The translations under genes and the position numbers were made by a program. This document shows, one piece after another, positions 63,204-64,000 of a stretch of 64,000 nt of DNA. Position 1 is the stretch's first letter. The number at the start of each line of letters is the position of its first letter. The DNA lies in the NCBI GenBank assembly GCA_022661535.1, contig JAKULF010000011.1, positions 806,001 through 870,000 of the forward strand, written 5' to 3'. Below the pieces are notes generated by a model that was given only the letters and a program-made list of their open reading frames with translations, was not told the DNA's origin and did not search any database. Origin of the DNA: Eutypa lata. Lineage: Eukaryota; Ascomycota; Sordariomycetes; Xylariales; Diatrypaceae.

Positions 63204-64000
63204 TCAAAATCCTGTAGAAAGAAATCACGAGTTAGTTTATGTATCCACAAATAGCAGTAGCAGCAGCGAGCCATATTGGTGATGATAGTAACAGAGACAG
63301 AGGAAGGGACGTACTGAGAGGCGTGAAGAACCACCGGTTCTTGCCGCTTGTGTAGCGCTCCTCCAGGACCTTCTTGACGTTCTTCTTGGCATCCTCCCGC
63401 TGGCTGACCTCCTTGAAGGTCTCTCCCGTGAGGGCACCCTTCAGTCCCTCGAGCTCGAGCGTGTATCGCGTGGGCATCAGGTGGTTGTAGTTGATGGCCT
63501 TGACGAAGGGCTTGATCTTGGACCGCTTCTCCTGGCGCGTCTTGGACATGCGGCGGGTGATCTTGGAGGGGTATCGCTCAATGCCAGCAACCAGGGCGTG
63601 GCCGTAGGGGTGTGCCTTGTTGCCGCTGTCGACGGGCTGGATGATGACGACCTGGAAGAAGAAAAAATACAGTTAGGTCTTGGGCTCTGAGGAACTTATG
63701 ATTTGGTGTAGTATTAGAATGCGAAAAACACCAAGGTCGATTAGATGCTTGTTGCAGTACGAAGTAATGCGCAGGCAGTTCAATCTCCTATCCTTCTATT
63801 TTTATATCGCTTGACTAATTTGACGATCTCTTGAGTACTCCTTCCTCTTCTTTTGAATCATATATGTCGTTCATCGTTCCAACTCTCTGGTGGTACCAAT
63901 CATTCGAAAACTCGACCTCCCCTCTCAATTCACTTAGCGATTGAACGTACCTTCTTACCGGCATATCGGCCGCGGGTGATGATGGCAACTCTGCCGACCT
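63204..64000 (-). CDS. rpl27: 60S ribosomal protein eL27 (N-terminus outside window)
   Basis: Exons seen: 64000-63951 (partial), 63651-63315 and 63211-63204, separated by introns of 299 and 103 bp. The product reads VGRVAIITRGRYAGKK, then VVIIQPVDSGNKAHPYGHAL, VAGIERYPSKIT, KPFVKAINYNHLMPTRYTLE, SQREDAKKNVKKVLEERY, and ends SGKNRWFFTPLRF. Alignment with yeast L27 (KOW-domain protein near the peptide exit side of the large subunit) is almost end to end; only about five N-terminal residues are missing. The final exon is eight nucleotides and encodes the end of Arg, Phe and the stop codon. A long first intron is common in fungal ribosomal-protein genes. Confidence 0.97.

Overview
The window is nuclear DNA of a filamentous ascomycete fungus, most likely a Pezizomycotina and probably a Sordariomycete. 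The genes carry short spliceosomal introns (mostly 50-111 bp, GTRNGY...YAG, several with CTAAC-type branch points). The proteins are fungal housekeeping or signalling families: GID-complex Vid28, a Pho80-type cyclin, EMC10, the histone chaperone Chz1, UDP-galactopyranose mutase, a group X hybrid histidine kinase and ribosomal protein eL27. The non-coding DNA is long and rich in TACC/GGTA and other microsatellites.

Layout. 0-10.6 kb is gene-dense: vid28 (minus, runs off the left edge), Pho80-like cyclin (plus), emc10 (plus), chz1 (plus, with a 13-nt internal exon), and a CmcJ-like dioxygenase-type oxidoreductase (minus). 10.6-17.2 kb is accessory-like: a tRNA-derived element, a possible DUF4267-type membrane-protein remnant, a small unrecognised two-exon gene, and a complete three-exon patatin-like phospholipase. 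17.2-32.3 kb is a 15-kb stretch in which I recognise no gene. A glutamine- and proline-rich coiled-coil protein (32.35-33.93 kb) follows, then a 7.5-kb gap. 41.5-49.0 kb encodes a 2457-residue hybrid histidine kinase (minus). 51.3-59.7 kb holds UDP-galactopyranose mutase (minus) and, divergently about 5.2 kb away, a triose-phosphate/nucleotide-sugar transporter (plus). The right edge is the ribosomal protein eL27 gene (minus, a few N-terminal codons outside).

How the genes fit together. The clearest functional unit is the mutase/transporter pair. The mutase makes UDP-galactofuranose in the cytosol, and a Golgi transporter is needed to deliver it for galactomannan and glycoprotein decoration. 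From memory the two genes are neighbours in Aspergillus, so the transporter here is a good candidate for the UDP-Galf carrier. The other genes look like independent housekeeping or regulatory loci. All exon structures were built by hand from frame continuity and splice signals and were not checked against transcripts.
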